NCBI GenBank assembly: GCA_964630905.1
Contig: CAZVWR010000009.1
Location: forward strand, 18,157 to 82,156
Direction: 5' to 3'
From: JAGOEX01 sp964630905
GTDB lineage: Bacteria; UBP6; UBA1177
Length of the DNA: 64,000 bases
In this document: one piece after another, positions 41,116 through 49,998 of the stretch
Numbering within the stretch: position 1 is the first letter of the stretch
Layout of the letters: every line of letters starts with the position of its first letter
Notes under the pieces: model-generated
Database searches by the model: none
Told to the model about the DNA's origin: nothing
The model's input: only the letters and a program-made list of their open reading frames with translations
Program-made: the position numbers and the translations under genes

Positions 41116-43164
41116 TTACTGTTTGACCTCTTTCTTTTGTTCCTCTTCCTTTTTCTTTTCCTCTTCCTTTTTTTTCTGCTCCTCTTCTAATTGAGCAGGT
41201 GTCATGAAAGGTTCCTTATTCCGGCCTATCATAACTGCACTCCTTCCGGTCATTCTGTTGTATTCGTCAAATTTTACCGGAGTGCCTGAAAGGATCGATG
41301 TAAATTCTGTCCCGTTAAGTGCAGAAACAAACCCTGAAACATCTTTTTTGCCCGATCTTTCAAGTCCTGTGAACAGTATTTCACACACTTCGGCAATAAA
41401 ATTCTCAATGAAATAAAGACCTCTTCCGTTCTTTTCACTGAAATTTTTTGTGATCTCTGAATATGCCTTGTTAGAATCTGAAAAGTTATTGACAGGAGCA
41501 TAGACTATCATTCCGTCAATCGTTGTTCCAAGCTGTTCTATAACTTTTTCACTGCTTACAAGCTCAGACGGTGCGATAACGAGTATCTGCTGAATGTCCC
41601 AGTCATAACCGGCTTCGCGAAGATCCTGTTCTCTTCCTGCAACATTTCTGTTCAGATATTTCTGGTAATATTCAAACTCGACATTCATATAGGGAAATGA
41701 AGGAAGGAACATCGGCATGTGAAAAACAGGTGTGGCGACAACAAGAGCGTCAAAATCACATTTACCGGGAATTGTCTTTGCAAGTCTTTCCAGAGCTCTC
41801 CTCATCAAGGTGTCATTGTTAAACTTTTCCTTGTTCTTCCATCTGAAGAGCTTAATGGCCTCGTCATAGTTGTCCGGTTTTCCGATCACCTTTTCCACAT
41901 CATCAAAAAAGGCGTTGTCTCCGGGCGAGAGATCGAGCAGATCTGTCACGCTTCCACCCATATCCTCAATATTCTTCCAGTACATATCTCTCAGGATGCG
42001 ACCTTCCCTGTTGTCAAGATATGCGATAGCGAATTTTTTCTTTTCTCTTTCATTAACAGCATATCTGATAATGTTCTCCGATTCGCTGTCTTTTGACGGC
42101 ATGACATTATAAAAAAGCCCTTTCAATGTTGAGATGTAAGGTATGTAGGAAACAACAGGTATTGCTGTCTCAAGCGATCTTTCTTTGAATGTCTGTGCAA
42201 ATTCGGGGGCGAAAAAAGGTCCTGCGACGGCAAAACATTTTATCTCTTTCGCCTTTTCAAACAGTTTGTCAATGTCGGTTTCATCAAGATAATTTAAAAA
42301 TGTGAGCTGTATTCCGCTCTTTCTGTAATCTTTAAAATACCATGTTATGAATGAAGTAATCACTTCGTTGAACTTTGTCCATTTTTCATCGTTTGAAAGT
42401 GCAACACAGAGATTGTTCCAGTCGGGCACGCGGGTTGCATCATAAGTTTCATCAATCGGAATTTCTTCAATTATTTCAGAATCTTCTTCAAGTTTTTTCA
42501 TTTCATCGAGAACTTCTTCTTTCATGTTTTCAGGAATATCCCCGCTTTTCCCGCCGGGCTCCATTGACAGATAGTTGTTGAAATCACTTCTATTCGTCTG
42601 AGATCTGTTCATCCACTCTTCAAGTTCAACTTTTGCATTTTCCTTTTTCACATCGTCAAGAGCCGAGTACCATGTCGCCGCTTTTTCAACCCTTTTGGAA
42701 TAAAGGTAGGCAAGCAGTACTGTTTTTGACCCTCTGACCTTCTCCTCTTTTCCGAGTTTGAGATATATTGAAAGAATCCATTTCAGAGCTTCATCGTATT
42801 TACCGGTCTTAAGAGCCGCTTCGCCTGCCGTAAGATGAGTTTCGTTCACAAAAGGTTTTACACCCTTGAGTTCATTGAATATTTCAAGAGATCTATCATA
42901 TTGCCCTTTGTTAACAAATGCTTTTGCAAGTCTGAATTTTATGAATTCATACTGCCACTTAGCCCATCTGAGCTTAAGCATTTCGCCCGAAAATGTTTCA
43001 ATCCCTGCGTGATCTGAAACGGCCTCAAGGGAGTGATACTTCGCTTCAACCTCTTCCCATGTGAGTTCCGGTGTTGAAGCCGCAGGTCTTGTAACATATG
43101 AACACGCTGACATAAAAAAAAGCGCTGTCATCAGGGTCAGAATGGAAATTGTCGATCTTTTCAT
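41116..43164 (-). CDS. LpoA-like lipoprotein: TPR plus periplasmic-binding fold
   Basis: 682 residues from ATG 43164 (GAGG six bases upstream). Lipobox MSAC near residue 20. Residues 60-190 TPR-like (AFVNKGQYDRSLEIFNELKG, GKYDEALKWI). Residues about 260-650 resemble a type I periplasmic-binding domain (FAVAGPFFAPEF, DALVVATPVF, ILVIAPSELVS, GMIVYAPVNNF). The C-terminus is a low-complexity Glu/Lys tail. TPR plus PBP1 is the LpoA penicillin-binding-protein activator layout. The tie to a polymer operon suggests it couples the operon product to wall synthesis. First gene of the operon. Confidence 0.75.
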   Translation of the reverse strand: MKRSTISILTLMTALFFMSACSYVTRPAASTPELTWEEVEAKYHSLEAVSDHAGIETFSGEMLKLRWAKWQYEFIKFRLAKAFVNKGQYDRSLEIFNELKGVKPFVNETHLTAGEAALKTGKYDEALKWILSIYLKLGKEEKVRGSKTVLLAYLYSKRVEKAATWYSALDDVKKENAKVELEEWMNRSQTNRSDFNNYLSMEPGGKSGDIPENMKEEVLDEMKKLEEDSEIIEEIPIDETYDATRVPDWNNLCVALSNDEKWTKFNEVITSFITWYFKDYRKSGIQLTFLNYLDETDIDKLFEKAKEIKCFAVAGPFFAPEFAQTFKERSLETAIPVVSYIPYISTLKGLFYNVMPSKDSESENIIRYAVNEREKKKFAIAYLDNREGRILRDMYWKNIEDMGGSVTDLLDLSPGDNAFFDDVEKVIGKPDNYDEAIKLFRWKNKEKFNNDTLMRRALERLAKTIPGKCDFDALVVATPVFHMPMFLPSFPYMNVEFEYYQKYLNRNVAGREQDLREAGYDWDIQQILVIAPSELVSSEKVIEQLGTTIDGMIVYAPVNNFSDSNKAYSEITKNFSEKNGRGLYFIENFIAEVCEILFTGLERSGKKDVSGFVSALNGTEFTSILSGTPVKFDEYNRMTGRSAVMIGRNKEPFMTPAQLEEEQKKKEEEKKKEEEQKKEVKQ

Positions 43165-43191
43165 AAGCCACCTCACTTTTTCTAAAGCGGT

Positions 43192-43219
43192 ATACTATAC
43201 AAAGAATCTTAATAATCAA
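43192..43219 (-). promoter_or_regulatory. Promoter of the phosphonate operon
   Basis: Minus strand TTGATT, 16-bp spacer, TAGTAT, ending about 28 bp before ATG 43164. It lies in the only sizeable gap (117 bp) upstream of the ten-gene run 43164-28441. Confidence 0.55.
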
Positions 43220-43281
43220 GTTATGATTCTTTTAATACCTAAAATTTAAATTTAAGTTTATATGATGGGATGATTTGTTTT

Positions 43282-44901
43282 TTACTCTTCAAACGGACAG
43301 ACACTCTCTTCTTTGCAATAGCAGTCCATATCTCTGAGAATATACCCTGCTTTATACATCGGCTGCCAGAAAAGGTATTTGTTTTCAAATGTGGCATAAC
43401 CATGTCCGTAACTTGTCTGATTTTCAATTGGTTTTGAACAATATGTTTTTCCTTTATCAATTCTATAATAACAAAGCTTTCCGTCTTCCTGATATCCGCT
43501 TTCGTTCATCACATAATTCTCTTCATACAGAATAACATTTGATTTGAATTCCATTAGCCAGATACTTAAAAATGCGGTTTCTGTTGACGGTATTTCAAAC
43601 TCCCGCTCTATTTTCCATGGTTCTTTGGAAATGTCAACCACAACCATCTTATTGGCAGGACCACCCTCAACAATTGATCTGTAAATTATGCGGTTGGGAT
43701 TGTCCCTATCAAATTTTGGAAATCCCGCAGATTCCCCTTCTCTTGAAATTTTCTTGCAGTCGCTGAGACTTTTCGGACTTTTTGAAAGATCACAGATGTA
43801 TGAGGTGTTTGTTGCAATATGGGCAAACATTGCCTTATCACCGGCAATTGAAAGCTCCCCCGCCTTGCCGTCAGGATTACCGTGTGCAAGTGTCGTCCAT
43901 TTCCATTCTCCTGTCTTTGCATACATTAATGACCGGTTACCGTCGCTTGCGGGGTTTTCTCCCTTGTCAAAATGATTTACCCCTATTATTGTCCATTCTT
44001 TTGTAATAAATGGGGCTGCATCAATCAGAGTCATGTTGTTATCATCATCGTATATGACCCGATATTTAAAATTGTCTTTATATTCTTCAATTGATATTAT
44101 CCATGAGTGAGCGTCTGTTGTTGAATCATCTTTCCTGTACATACTGATTCCATCTGTTATTATAATTCCGTTCATATACTGAGGATATACAGGAACCCCG
44201 GGAATAACCATATATTTTCCTGTTGAAATATCATACATTACAGCTCTCTGACCATGATAACCCGGGAACTGCTCAATTTTTTCCTTGTCTCCGATCCTGT
44301 AATTGTATAGTCTGAAAACTACTTTACCTCCATCCATATTGCTTTCCCTGCTAATACCTGAAAAAGAATTTGCCCATGTCCTGGGATTAAGAAATATATC
44401 ACATTTATGAACATATCCGGGCATCAGTTCAGGTGGCATAGGTTTAACATCCCATTCACACGGCCACGGATAACATTCAGCAATTAACTCGTTGTCTTCA
44501 AATTCCCCGTTTTTATACTTGTCGTAAACTTCCTTATTCAGATCCTTCCAAAGAGATTTTACACACTGCGGATCATATTCATCAGGTGTGTCGCATGGAC
44601 GGCAGAAATGGATTGTGCCGTCTTGTCTATAATAAGGATATTTTGCATCCATAGGATATGGACAGTACATATCGACATCAGGGGTTTCAGAATCACCATC
44701 GGTATCCAGTTTTTCGCTGTCACCGTCGATCATGTCGGGATCGGGTGTTACACTGTCCAGATCGGTTTTGATTTGATCCTGATCGATCAAACTCGAATCT
44801 TTGTCAGGAGAAGTATCAATATCAGTTTTTGTTTCACCTGAATTACACGAAGTGCAAGACCATAAAACTGACAGTAGAAACATTATCAATATGTTACGCA
44901 T
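43282..44901 (-). CDS. Asp-rich linker lipoprotein of unknown function
   Basis: 539 residues from ATG 44901 (GGAGG upstream). Signal peptide ending VLWSC, then a linker rich in Asp (DIDTSPDKDSSLIDQDQ and on to about residue 75). The remaining domain has YCPYPMDAKYPYYRQDG and CPWPCEWDVKP-type Cys motifs and many WD/beta-propeller-like strands (SIAGDKAMFAHIATNTSYIC, RIIYRSIVEGG). It may form a beta-propeller. Ends CYCKEESVCPFEE. Function unknown. The ribosome site is inside hairpins (44905-44929). Confidence 0.7.
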   Translation of the reverse strand: MRNILIMFLLSVLWSCTSCNSGETKTDIDTSPDKDSSLIDQDQIKTDLDSVTPDPDMIDGDSEKLDTDGDSETPDVDMYCPYPMDAKYPYYRQDGTIHFCRPCDTPDEYDPQCVKSLWKDLNKEVYDKYKNGEFEDNELIAECYPWPCEWDVKPMPPELMPGYVHKCDIFLNPRTWANSFSGISRESNMDGGKVVFRLYNYRIGDKEKIEQFPGYHGQRAVMYDISTGKYMVIPGVPVYPQYMNGIIITDGISMYRKDDSTTDAHSWIISIEEYKDNFKYRVIYDDDNNMTLIDAAPFITKEWTIIGVNHFDKGENPASDGNRSLMYAKTGEWKWTTLAHGNPDGKAGELSIAGDKAMFAHIATNTSYICDLSKSPKSLSDCKKISREGESAGFPKFDRDNPNRIIYRSIVEGGPANKMVVVDISKEPWKIEREFEIPSTETAFLSIWLMEFKSNVILYEENYVMNESGYQEDGKLCYYRIDKGKTYCSKPIENQTSYGHGYATFENKYLFWQPMYKAGYILRDMDCYCKEESVCPFEE

Positions 44902-44904
44902 TGA

Positions 44905-44929
44905 GAAACCTCCGGTTTCCGGTGAAACC
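44905..44929 (-). promoter_or_regulatory. Mutually exclusive hairpins covering the ribosome binding site
   Basis: In the minus-strand mRNA the order is GGTTTC, 4 nt, GAAACC, 3 nt, GGTTTC, then ATG. The middle arm can pair with either flank. Pairing with the last arm (which holds part of GGAGG) hides the ribosome site. The first arm starts four bases after the stop codon of the upstream AbiEii-like gene. This is seen by eye only, and no ligand is known. Confidence 0.45.
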
Positions 44930-44932
44930 TTT

Positions 44933-45913
44933 CTATATTGAATTAATTTCCTGTTCAAGCATTGAAAGTCCGTTAATAATGTCATCAAAAGACGGATACT
45001 CGCCGAATATCATATTCTGCATGTCCCTGTAATCATTTTTCATGAATTTCAGGACATGGTCAGGCGGAATGAGCTTCATTGTTCCGGGAACCGCCAGATC
45101 ATACCTCGCCCAGCCTCTTGGATAGAACCTTTTTTTAAAAGCCGTTACACTTTCAAGGAGATCAATGTCTTTCAATGCGGACTCTCTGATAACACTTCTG
45201 CTCAACATGAACATATCATAATAATGTCTTGAGTATCTCGCAGGAACAGGACTGCTCTCAGGCCGGTGAGCTTCGTGATGAAGGATCGTCACCTTCTCCC
45301 AGAATGTCCTTTCCGCTTTTATTGATCTTAAACCGCATTCGTGATCTTTAATCAGTTCGGGGAAAACATCATGCAGATAAGGGGTTATAATATATCTGTC
45401 ATTCGGAACCCATGAGGCAAGAGGTCCAATCTCCAGTTTGACTCTAGGTGCAATATACTGATCTGAAAAAGACTCGGGATAAGTGACCTGAAGAATATGA
45501 GGATCTTTTTTATCTTCTTCCACTGAACACGCAGGGCTTAATACAGCACTTATTTTTTCCCTTAATTCTCCGGAAATGAAAGCGGATGCCGATTCATCGA
45601 TCGCACTGTTCATCTTAGCCTGTTTTGTTCCGGACATTGGAGCCAGAGGATCGGATTCCGTTAACAGCCGCCAGTCAAGGATCAGATCAATATCTTCAGA
45701 AAATCTTTCAATGACTTTAAAAACTTTTGAAAGCGATGTTCCGCCTTTAAAAAGCATGATCTTTGATAAGTATTCATCGGCAAAGATCTTTCTGAGAACC
45801 CAGCAGACCCAGAAATCCTTTTCCATAATTGCAGGAGGTATCCCTTTTCTATAAGCTGCTTCCTGAAATATGTCCTTTCTGTCGTCAGCACTTAATTTTA
45901 CGATGTTTTCCAT
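44933..45913 (-). CDS. AbiEii-like nucleotidyltransferase toxin
   Basis: 326 residues. Motif FKGGTSLSKVFKVIERFSED followed by IDLIL gives GG-T-S plus E-D-I-D metal site. Also PRVKLEIG and the helical HHEAHRPESSPVPARYSRHYYD region typical of AbiEii. AbiEii transfers a nucleotide to a cell target and is countered by AbiEi. AGGA upstream of ATG 45913, three bases after the AbiEi-like gene. Third NTase cassette of the window. Confidence 0.85.
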   Translation of the reverse strand: MENIVKLSADDRKDIFQEAAYRKGIPPAIMEKDFWVCWVLRKIFADEYLSKIMLFKGGTSLSKVFKVIERFSEDIDLILDWRLLTESDPLAPMSGTKQAKMNSAIDESASAFISGELREKISAVLSPACSVEEDKKDPHILQVTYPESFSDQYIAPRVKLEIGPLASWVPNDRYIITPYLHDVFPELIKDHECGLRSIKAERTFWEKVTILHHEAHRPESSPVPARYSRHYYDMFMLSRSVIRESALKDIDLLESVTAFKKRFYPRGWARYDLAVPGTMKLIPPDHVLKFMKNDYRDMQNMIFGEYPSFDDIINGLSMLEQEINSI

Positions 45914-45916
45914 TGT

Positions 45917-46519
45917 TTAATCCTGACATATCTTTTTAATTATTTCATAAACCCATGCCGTTGTCTTTTCCGTATCTTTAAGCACCTTTCTCCGTTCATC
46001 GCCTGTCAGAAAATCTCTTACTGAATCTATCGTATCCGGTGAAACATTCTCTTCACCGAGTTCTTTCAGTGCCTGAAACACTATTGAGCTCTTTCTGTGT
46101 CTGAACCCTGAATTTTTCAGAGCAGTTCTTTTAAAGATAAGGTCTGTATTCCCTATTTTGTATTTTTTTGAAGGTCCTGTTGAAAGATAGACAAATTTCC
46201 CCTGAACCTGATTTGACAATCCGAGAATGTTCAATGCCGTGTCGCCTGTGGGCTGTATCTCCCAGTTGAACTTTCCCGCAATTGCCTGAGCAACCTGATC
46301 AATGTCAGGGCTTAAAAAAATGTTGAGCAGTTTATTAAATTTAGGATAACAGTAAACACCTCTTAGTGCCCTTGCGATCATTCCGTCACCGTTTAACCGG
46401 TGCAGAGTTACATCAATGGCCTCAGGGGAAGCAATATCAAGAAAATCACTTCTGGTAAAACACCAACCCCTACCATTCCCGTAAATCCTGCTAACTATTT
46501 TATTTTTCAAAGTATTCAT
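45917..46519 (-). CDS. AbiEi/DUF6088-like antitoxin
   Basis: 200 residues from ATG 46519; ATG 46558 would add 13 residues and neither has a strong ribosome site. N-terminal helices include GNGRGWCFTRSDFLDIAS and a winged helix (EAIDVTLHRLNGDGMIARAL, then RGVYCYPK). PTGDTALNILGLSNQ and KFVYLSTGPSKKY follow, matching DUF6088/AbiEi-like antitoxins that bind DNA and neutralise AbiEii. The partner follows at 3 bp. Confidence 0.8.
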   Translation of the reverse strand: MNTLKNKIVSRIYGNGRGWCFTRSDFLDIASPEAIDVTLHRLNGDGMIARALRGVYCYPKFNKLLNIFLSPDIDQVAQAIAGKFNWEIQPTGDTALNILGLSNQVQGKFVYLSTGPSKKYKIGNTDLIFKRTALKNSGFRHRKSSIVFQALKELGEENVSPDTIDSVRDFLTGDERRKVLKDTEKTTAWVYEIIKKICQD

Positions 46520-46664
46520 ATCCAATTCCAGACAGTTTCTGTAAGGAATAGTATTCATTTTTACTTACAAAAGCAAGTTTTCCCGGTTTTAGGAAAATTA
46601 ATTTTCAATCCCTCACACATCTGAAATTACACGAAATCAGAAAAAATGAGAATTCTCCACTGTA

Positions 46665-47213
46665 TTAATAACTCAAGTTTAAGCTGAAATTTAATGATAG
46701 AATATGGGGGTTGTGGACAATGCTCCAACTGTATTCTGAATTTATTCCTAATCCGAAAAATTTGGCAAGAACAATGTCAAATCCGCATCTTGCATAAAAT
46801 CCTGGCGAAAAATCGGCAACAGCGTCATTTGTCGTTTCAGAGTAGTTTATTCCGACAAGGAAATTGAGTCCCGCTCCGAAGAAAAGAAACAGCCGGTCTT
46901 TAAAAAGCGGAAGCACCGGTTCCGGTCCGAAAGTGAGCTGGGGAGCAAAAAATTTAGCTTTCCTTCTTCCGGGATCAGACGCCTTTTTTTCTTCAAATTG
47001 GAAATGGAGAGAAAGTGACGAATGAATCCTGAAATATCTGTCAAGGGCAGGTTGAAAGTTGAGAGTTATGTTCATTCCGTGTTCTGAATATCCGGAGTAA
47101 TTGTGAAACCAGCTGTGTCCTGTGGATATTCCGGCAGATGAAGAGAGTTTTTCTTTAGCAGATATCGAAAAATGAATTATAAAAATCAGAATAAATAAAA
47201 CTGTTTTTTTCAT
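46665..47213 (-). CDS. Small outer-membrane beta-barrel-like protein
   Basis: 182 residues. Signal peptide (TVLFILIFIIHFSISA), then alternating hydrophobic/polar strands with Gly/Tyr. It ends SLNFSLNLSY, an aromatic C-terminus like a BAM signal. Its ATG directly follows the NFACT gene stop. A porin-like or lipid-binding barrel is likely; function unknown. Confidence 0.65.
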   Translation of the reverse strand: MKKTVLFILIFIIHFSISAKEKLSSSAGISTGHSWFHNYSGYSEHGMNITLNFQPALDRYFRIHSSLSLHFQFEEKKASDPGRRKAKFFAPQLTFGPEPVLPLFKDRLFLFFGAGLNFLVGINYSETTNDAVADFSPGFYARCGFDIVLAKFFGLGINSEYSWSIVHNPHILSLNFSLNLSY

Positions 47214-48515
47214 TTAACCATTCATTTTCACAAGGTTTTCAGGGATCACGCCGTTACTTATATATCTCGATTTCGCATTTTTAAATGTCACCATTCCCGG
47301 AGCCATTCCCTTTTTTTTCATCACATTTTTTCTTTCTGTGAACCACACTTCCCCGCTCATCCCTTTCTTTGCTTTGCTATAAGTTATTGCAAAAATGCAA
47401 CCTGTTGTAATATTTTCACTTTTTGGCTGTTCTCCCTTTTTCATCTTTAATATCACATGACTTCCGTGATAATCTTTGGCGTGAAACCAGATGTCATGCG
47501 GAGATGAAATTTTGAAAGTGAGTTCATCATTGTCCTTTGCTTCTTTACCCACCAGAAATACCGCTCCGTCGGGTGAATGAAATTCATGATAAGGCTTATG
47601 GACATTTTGAGCCCGTTTTTTCTGAACTGTCTGCTTTTCTTCAATGTTTCCAATATGTTGCGCAACGCCTTCGATCTCAAGCCGGTCAAGTTCCGCTTTT
47701 ACCGATGCAACCCTTTTTTCGGCATGAATAATTCCGCTTTTTGCTTTTTTCACTTTTAAAAAGAACTTCTCCATGTTTTCAACAACTGTTTTAGCTGGAT
47801 CAAGTGCCAAAGTGACAGTTGCGCCGGAAAAGTCAGTTAATTCAATCATTTCTTTTCTTTGAGAAGAGTCAAGTGAATACAGATTGGCTTTTAACAGTGC
47901 GGCATTGACAGAATATTTTTCAATATCGGCAGCACAGTCAGCGATCTTTTTTTGAAGTGTCTCAATGGCCAAAACAAGTTTTTTTCTCTTTTTCTCAACA
48001 GCGTTTTTTATTTCATCAATTCTTTTTTTCTGTTGCTTTTCAATGAACATTAATTCGTAACGGGTTGGGTCGCTTGTCAGAGGTTCAAAATATTTCATTG
48101 GAATTTCAAGATTTTGCAATTCGCTGTCGTTTTTTTCGATCCATTTTACCACGCCAGTACGGTCAATTATCCTTACCGCCCTGTTGTTGAAAAGGGGAAT
48201 TATCAGAGATGTTTCAAAAAGTTCGATATTAACAGCTTTTCCAAATTCCGGCATGGCTGAAACACCGTTGATCCGGCCCGCAACATTTGCCCTTAAACCC
48301 TCTTCAAGTCGTGTCATCGGCTCTTTGGGGAACTTCGTTAAGTCCAAAACAGGGAACATGACTTTTTCTTTTATGTTGAAATATATTGCAGGTACATTTC
48401 TACCGAAAAGTTTTAAAACGGTTCCTCCATGAGAACGGAAAATACCGCTTATAATTGATCCTTTTGCAAATTCATTAAGAAATTCAGATGCTTGAATAAT
48501 GTCTGAAAGATACAT
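47214..48515 (-). CDS. rqcH: RqcH/NFACT-family ribosome quality-control protein
   Basis: 433 residues. NFACT-N-like domain with a degenerate start, a central coiled coil (IEKQQKKRIDEIKNAVEKKR to residue 230), and the NFACT-R (DUF814) RNA-binding domain: PDGAVFLVGKEAKDNDELT, DIWFHAKDYHGSHVILK, and a Lys-rich end (ENVMKKKGMAPGM-like). RqcH adds Ala tails to stalled nascent chains on 50S subunits. It is shorter than B. subtilis RqcH (about 570). Operon with the AAA ATPase (1-bp gap). Confidence 0.85.
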   Translation of the reverse strand: MYLSDIIQASEFLNEFAKGSIISGIFRSHGGTVLKLFGRNVPAIYFNIKEKVMFPVLDLTKFPKEPMTRLEEGLRANVAGRINGVSAMPEFGKAVNIELFETSLIIPLFNNRAVRIIDRTGVVKWIEKNDSELQNLEIPMKYFEPLTSDPTRYELMFIEKQQKKRIDEIKNAVEKKRKKLVLAIETLQKKIADCAADIEKYSVNAALLKANLYSLDSSQRKEMIELTDFSGATVTLALDPAKTVVENMEKFFLKVKKAKSGIIHAEKRVASVKAELDRLEIEGVAQHIGNIEEKQTVQKKRAQNVHKPYHEFHSPDGAVFLVGKEAKDNDELTFKISSPHDIWFHAKDYHGSHVILKMKKGEQPKSENITTGCIFAITYSKAKKGMSGEVWFTERKNVMKKKGMAPGMVTFKNAKSRYISNGVIPENLVKMNG

Positions 48516-48516
48516 T

Positions 48517-49845
48517 CTATCCGCCGAAAAAGGACTCTATGCGACGGTTGCCCGAAGCGTTCCTTGCTCTGTTCCTTGACCAGAGACGGAGTTCCTTGAT
48601 GTTCTCTTCGTATGTTTTTGAAAGGGGAACTGTCCTTCTTAGAACTTCTTCAATGGTTTTCTGATTAAGTTCTGAGTTTCTTGAATATGCTGTGATTAGA
48701 GAATCAACAACTATCTGTTCTATCTCGGCTCCGCTGAAATTTTCAGAATCTGTCGCGAGTTTTGGAATGTCGAAATTTTCAGGAACACGGTTTCTTTTTC
48801 TGATGTGTATCCTGAAGATCTCCTCCCTTTCTGCTTTTGAAGGAAGATCGACAAAAAATATCTCGTCAAAACGCCCTTTTCTTAAAAGTTCAGGCGGCAG
48901 AAGCGACACTTTGTTGGCAGTCGCAACAAGGAAAACCGGAACCGTCTTTTCCTGCATCCATGTCATAAGCCAGCCCAATACTCTTCTTATTTCTGCACCT
49001 TCGCTTTCCTGTGACAGTGCTTTTTCAAGCTCATCTATCCAAAGGACAACAGGGGCGAAACCTTCGATCGTGGCAATGGCATCTTTCAGCAGTTCTTCAA
49101 CACTTCTCCCCTTCTGGAAAAGGTTTATGAAATCAAGCCGGACAAGAGGAAAATTCCAAATGTTTGCAATGACTTTGCTTGTAAGCGACTTGCCGCACCC
49201 CTGAACTCCGAGCATGAGCATCCCTTTAGGCAGAGGTATCCCGAACTCTCTTGCCGACAGGGAGAAATTCCCTTTTCTTTCAATGATCCATTTTTTAAGT
49301 TCGTTCAGTCCTCCGATCGCATCGATCCCGTCTTCAATGTGAACGACCTCAAGGATCTCATTCTGTCTTAAAAGGTTCCGTTTGCTCTCAAGGATGGAGC
49401 TTACTGCACTGCTTTCATCAAGTTCAGAAAGATTCTTCAACATTTCGTAAACTCTTGAAAAAGGGAAACCTTTCAGATTTTCAAATATTGCTTTTTTCCC
49501 GATCTCAGAAAATGGCAGATTATCAATTACGCTGTTAAAAATTGAAAGATCAAGCCGCTCTGTTTCAATGGTGGCGTATCTTATGAGAACTGAGGGAAGA
49601 TCAAGTTCACGGCAGTAGAAATTTACTATTGACGGGCTTTTTGACATAAGGTCAAGAAAGCTCAGGCACTCAAGTTCATTTGAAAAAAGGTGTTCTGCAT
49701 AAGCCAAAGAGACATTTTCACCCCGTTTTACCGATTCATTTATCGTTAAAATAAGGTCGTCCCTTGTTTTGTCGCTCCATTCGATACGGGCCTTATCGCT
49801 TCTTATGCTGAAAACCGGGTCACCGCAGATCACTATTTTTAACAT
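48517..49845 (-). CDS. Ycf46-like AAA+ ATPase
   Basis: 442 residues from ATG 49845 (GGAGG upstream). Residues 1-190 helical, unlike usual N-domains. AAA core: Walker A GVQGCGKSLTSKVI near 226, Walker B VVLWIDELEKAL near 283, sensor 1 LVATANKVS, and arginine finger in LLRKGRFDEIFFVDLPSKAE, with lid helix. The Ycf46 family is proposed to remodel proteins or ribosome-linked complexes. It precedes rqcH, which may hint at translation quality control. Confidence 0.85.
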   Translation of the reverse strand: MLKIVICGDPVFSIRSDKARIEWSDKTRDDLILTINESVKRGENVSLAYAEHLFSNELECLSFLDLMSKSPSIVNFYCRELDLPSVLIRYATIETERLDLSIFNSVIDNLPFSEIGKKAIFENLKGFPFSRVYEMLKNLSELDESSAVSSILESKRNLLRQNEILEVVHIEDGIDAIGGLNELKKWIIERKGNFSLSAREFGIPLPKGMLMLGVQGCGKSLTSKVIANIWNFPLVRLDFINLFQKGRSVEELLKDAIATIEGFAPVVLWIDELEKALSQESEGAEIRRVLGWLMTWMQEKTVPVFLVATANKVSLLPPELLRKGRFDEIFFVDLPSKAEREEIFRIHIRKRNRVPENFDIPKLATDSENFSGAEIEQIVVDSLITAYSRNSELNQKTIEEVLRRTVPLSKTYEENIKELRLWSRNRARNASGNRRIESFFGG

Positions 49846-49872
49846 TCCAGTTCCTCCGGAAAAATTTGAATG

Positions 49873-49901
49873 ATTATACAGCAACATAAAATTTTTGGCA
49901 A
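49873..49901 (-). promoter_or_regulatory. Promoter of the AAA-rqcH unit
   Basis: Minus-strand TTGCCA, 17-bp spacer, TATAAT, about 28 bp before ATG 49845. Confidence 0.6.
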
Positions 49902-49934
49902 ATTGAAAAATATAAGGGATAGCACCTTAAAATC

Positions 49935-49962
49935 TTTACAATAATTTAGATAAACATATAAT
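49935..49962 (+). promoter_or_regulatory. Promoter of the surface-protein operon
   Basis: TTTACA at 49935-49940, 16-bp spacer, TATAAT at 49957-49962. GAGGA at 49985-49989 precedes ATG 49999. It is divergent from the AAA promoter. Confidence 0.6.
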
Positions 49963-49998
49963 TTTCTGTTAAATTTAGAAACTCGAGGAATATACATC

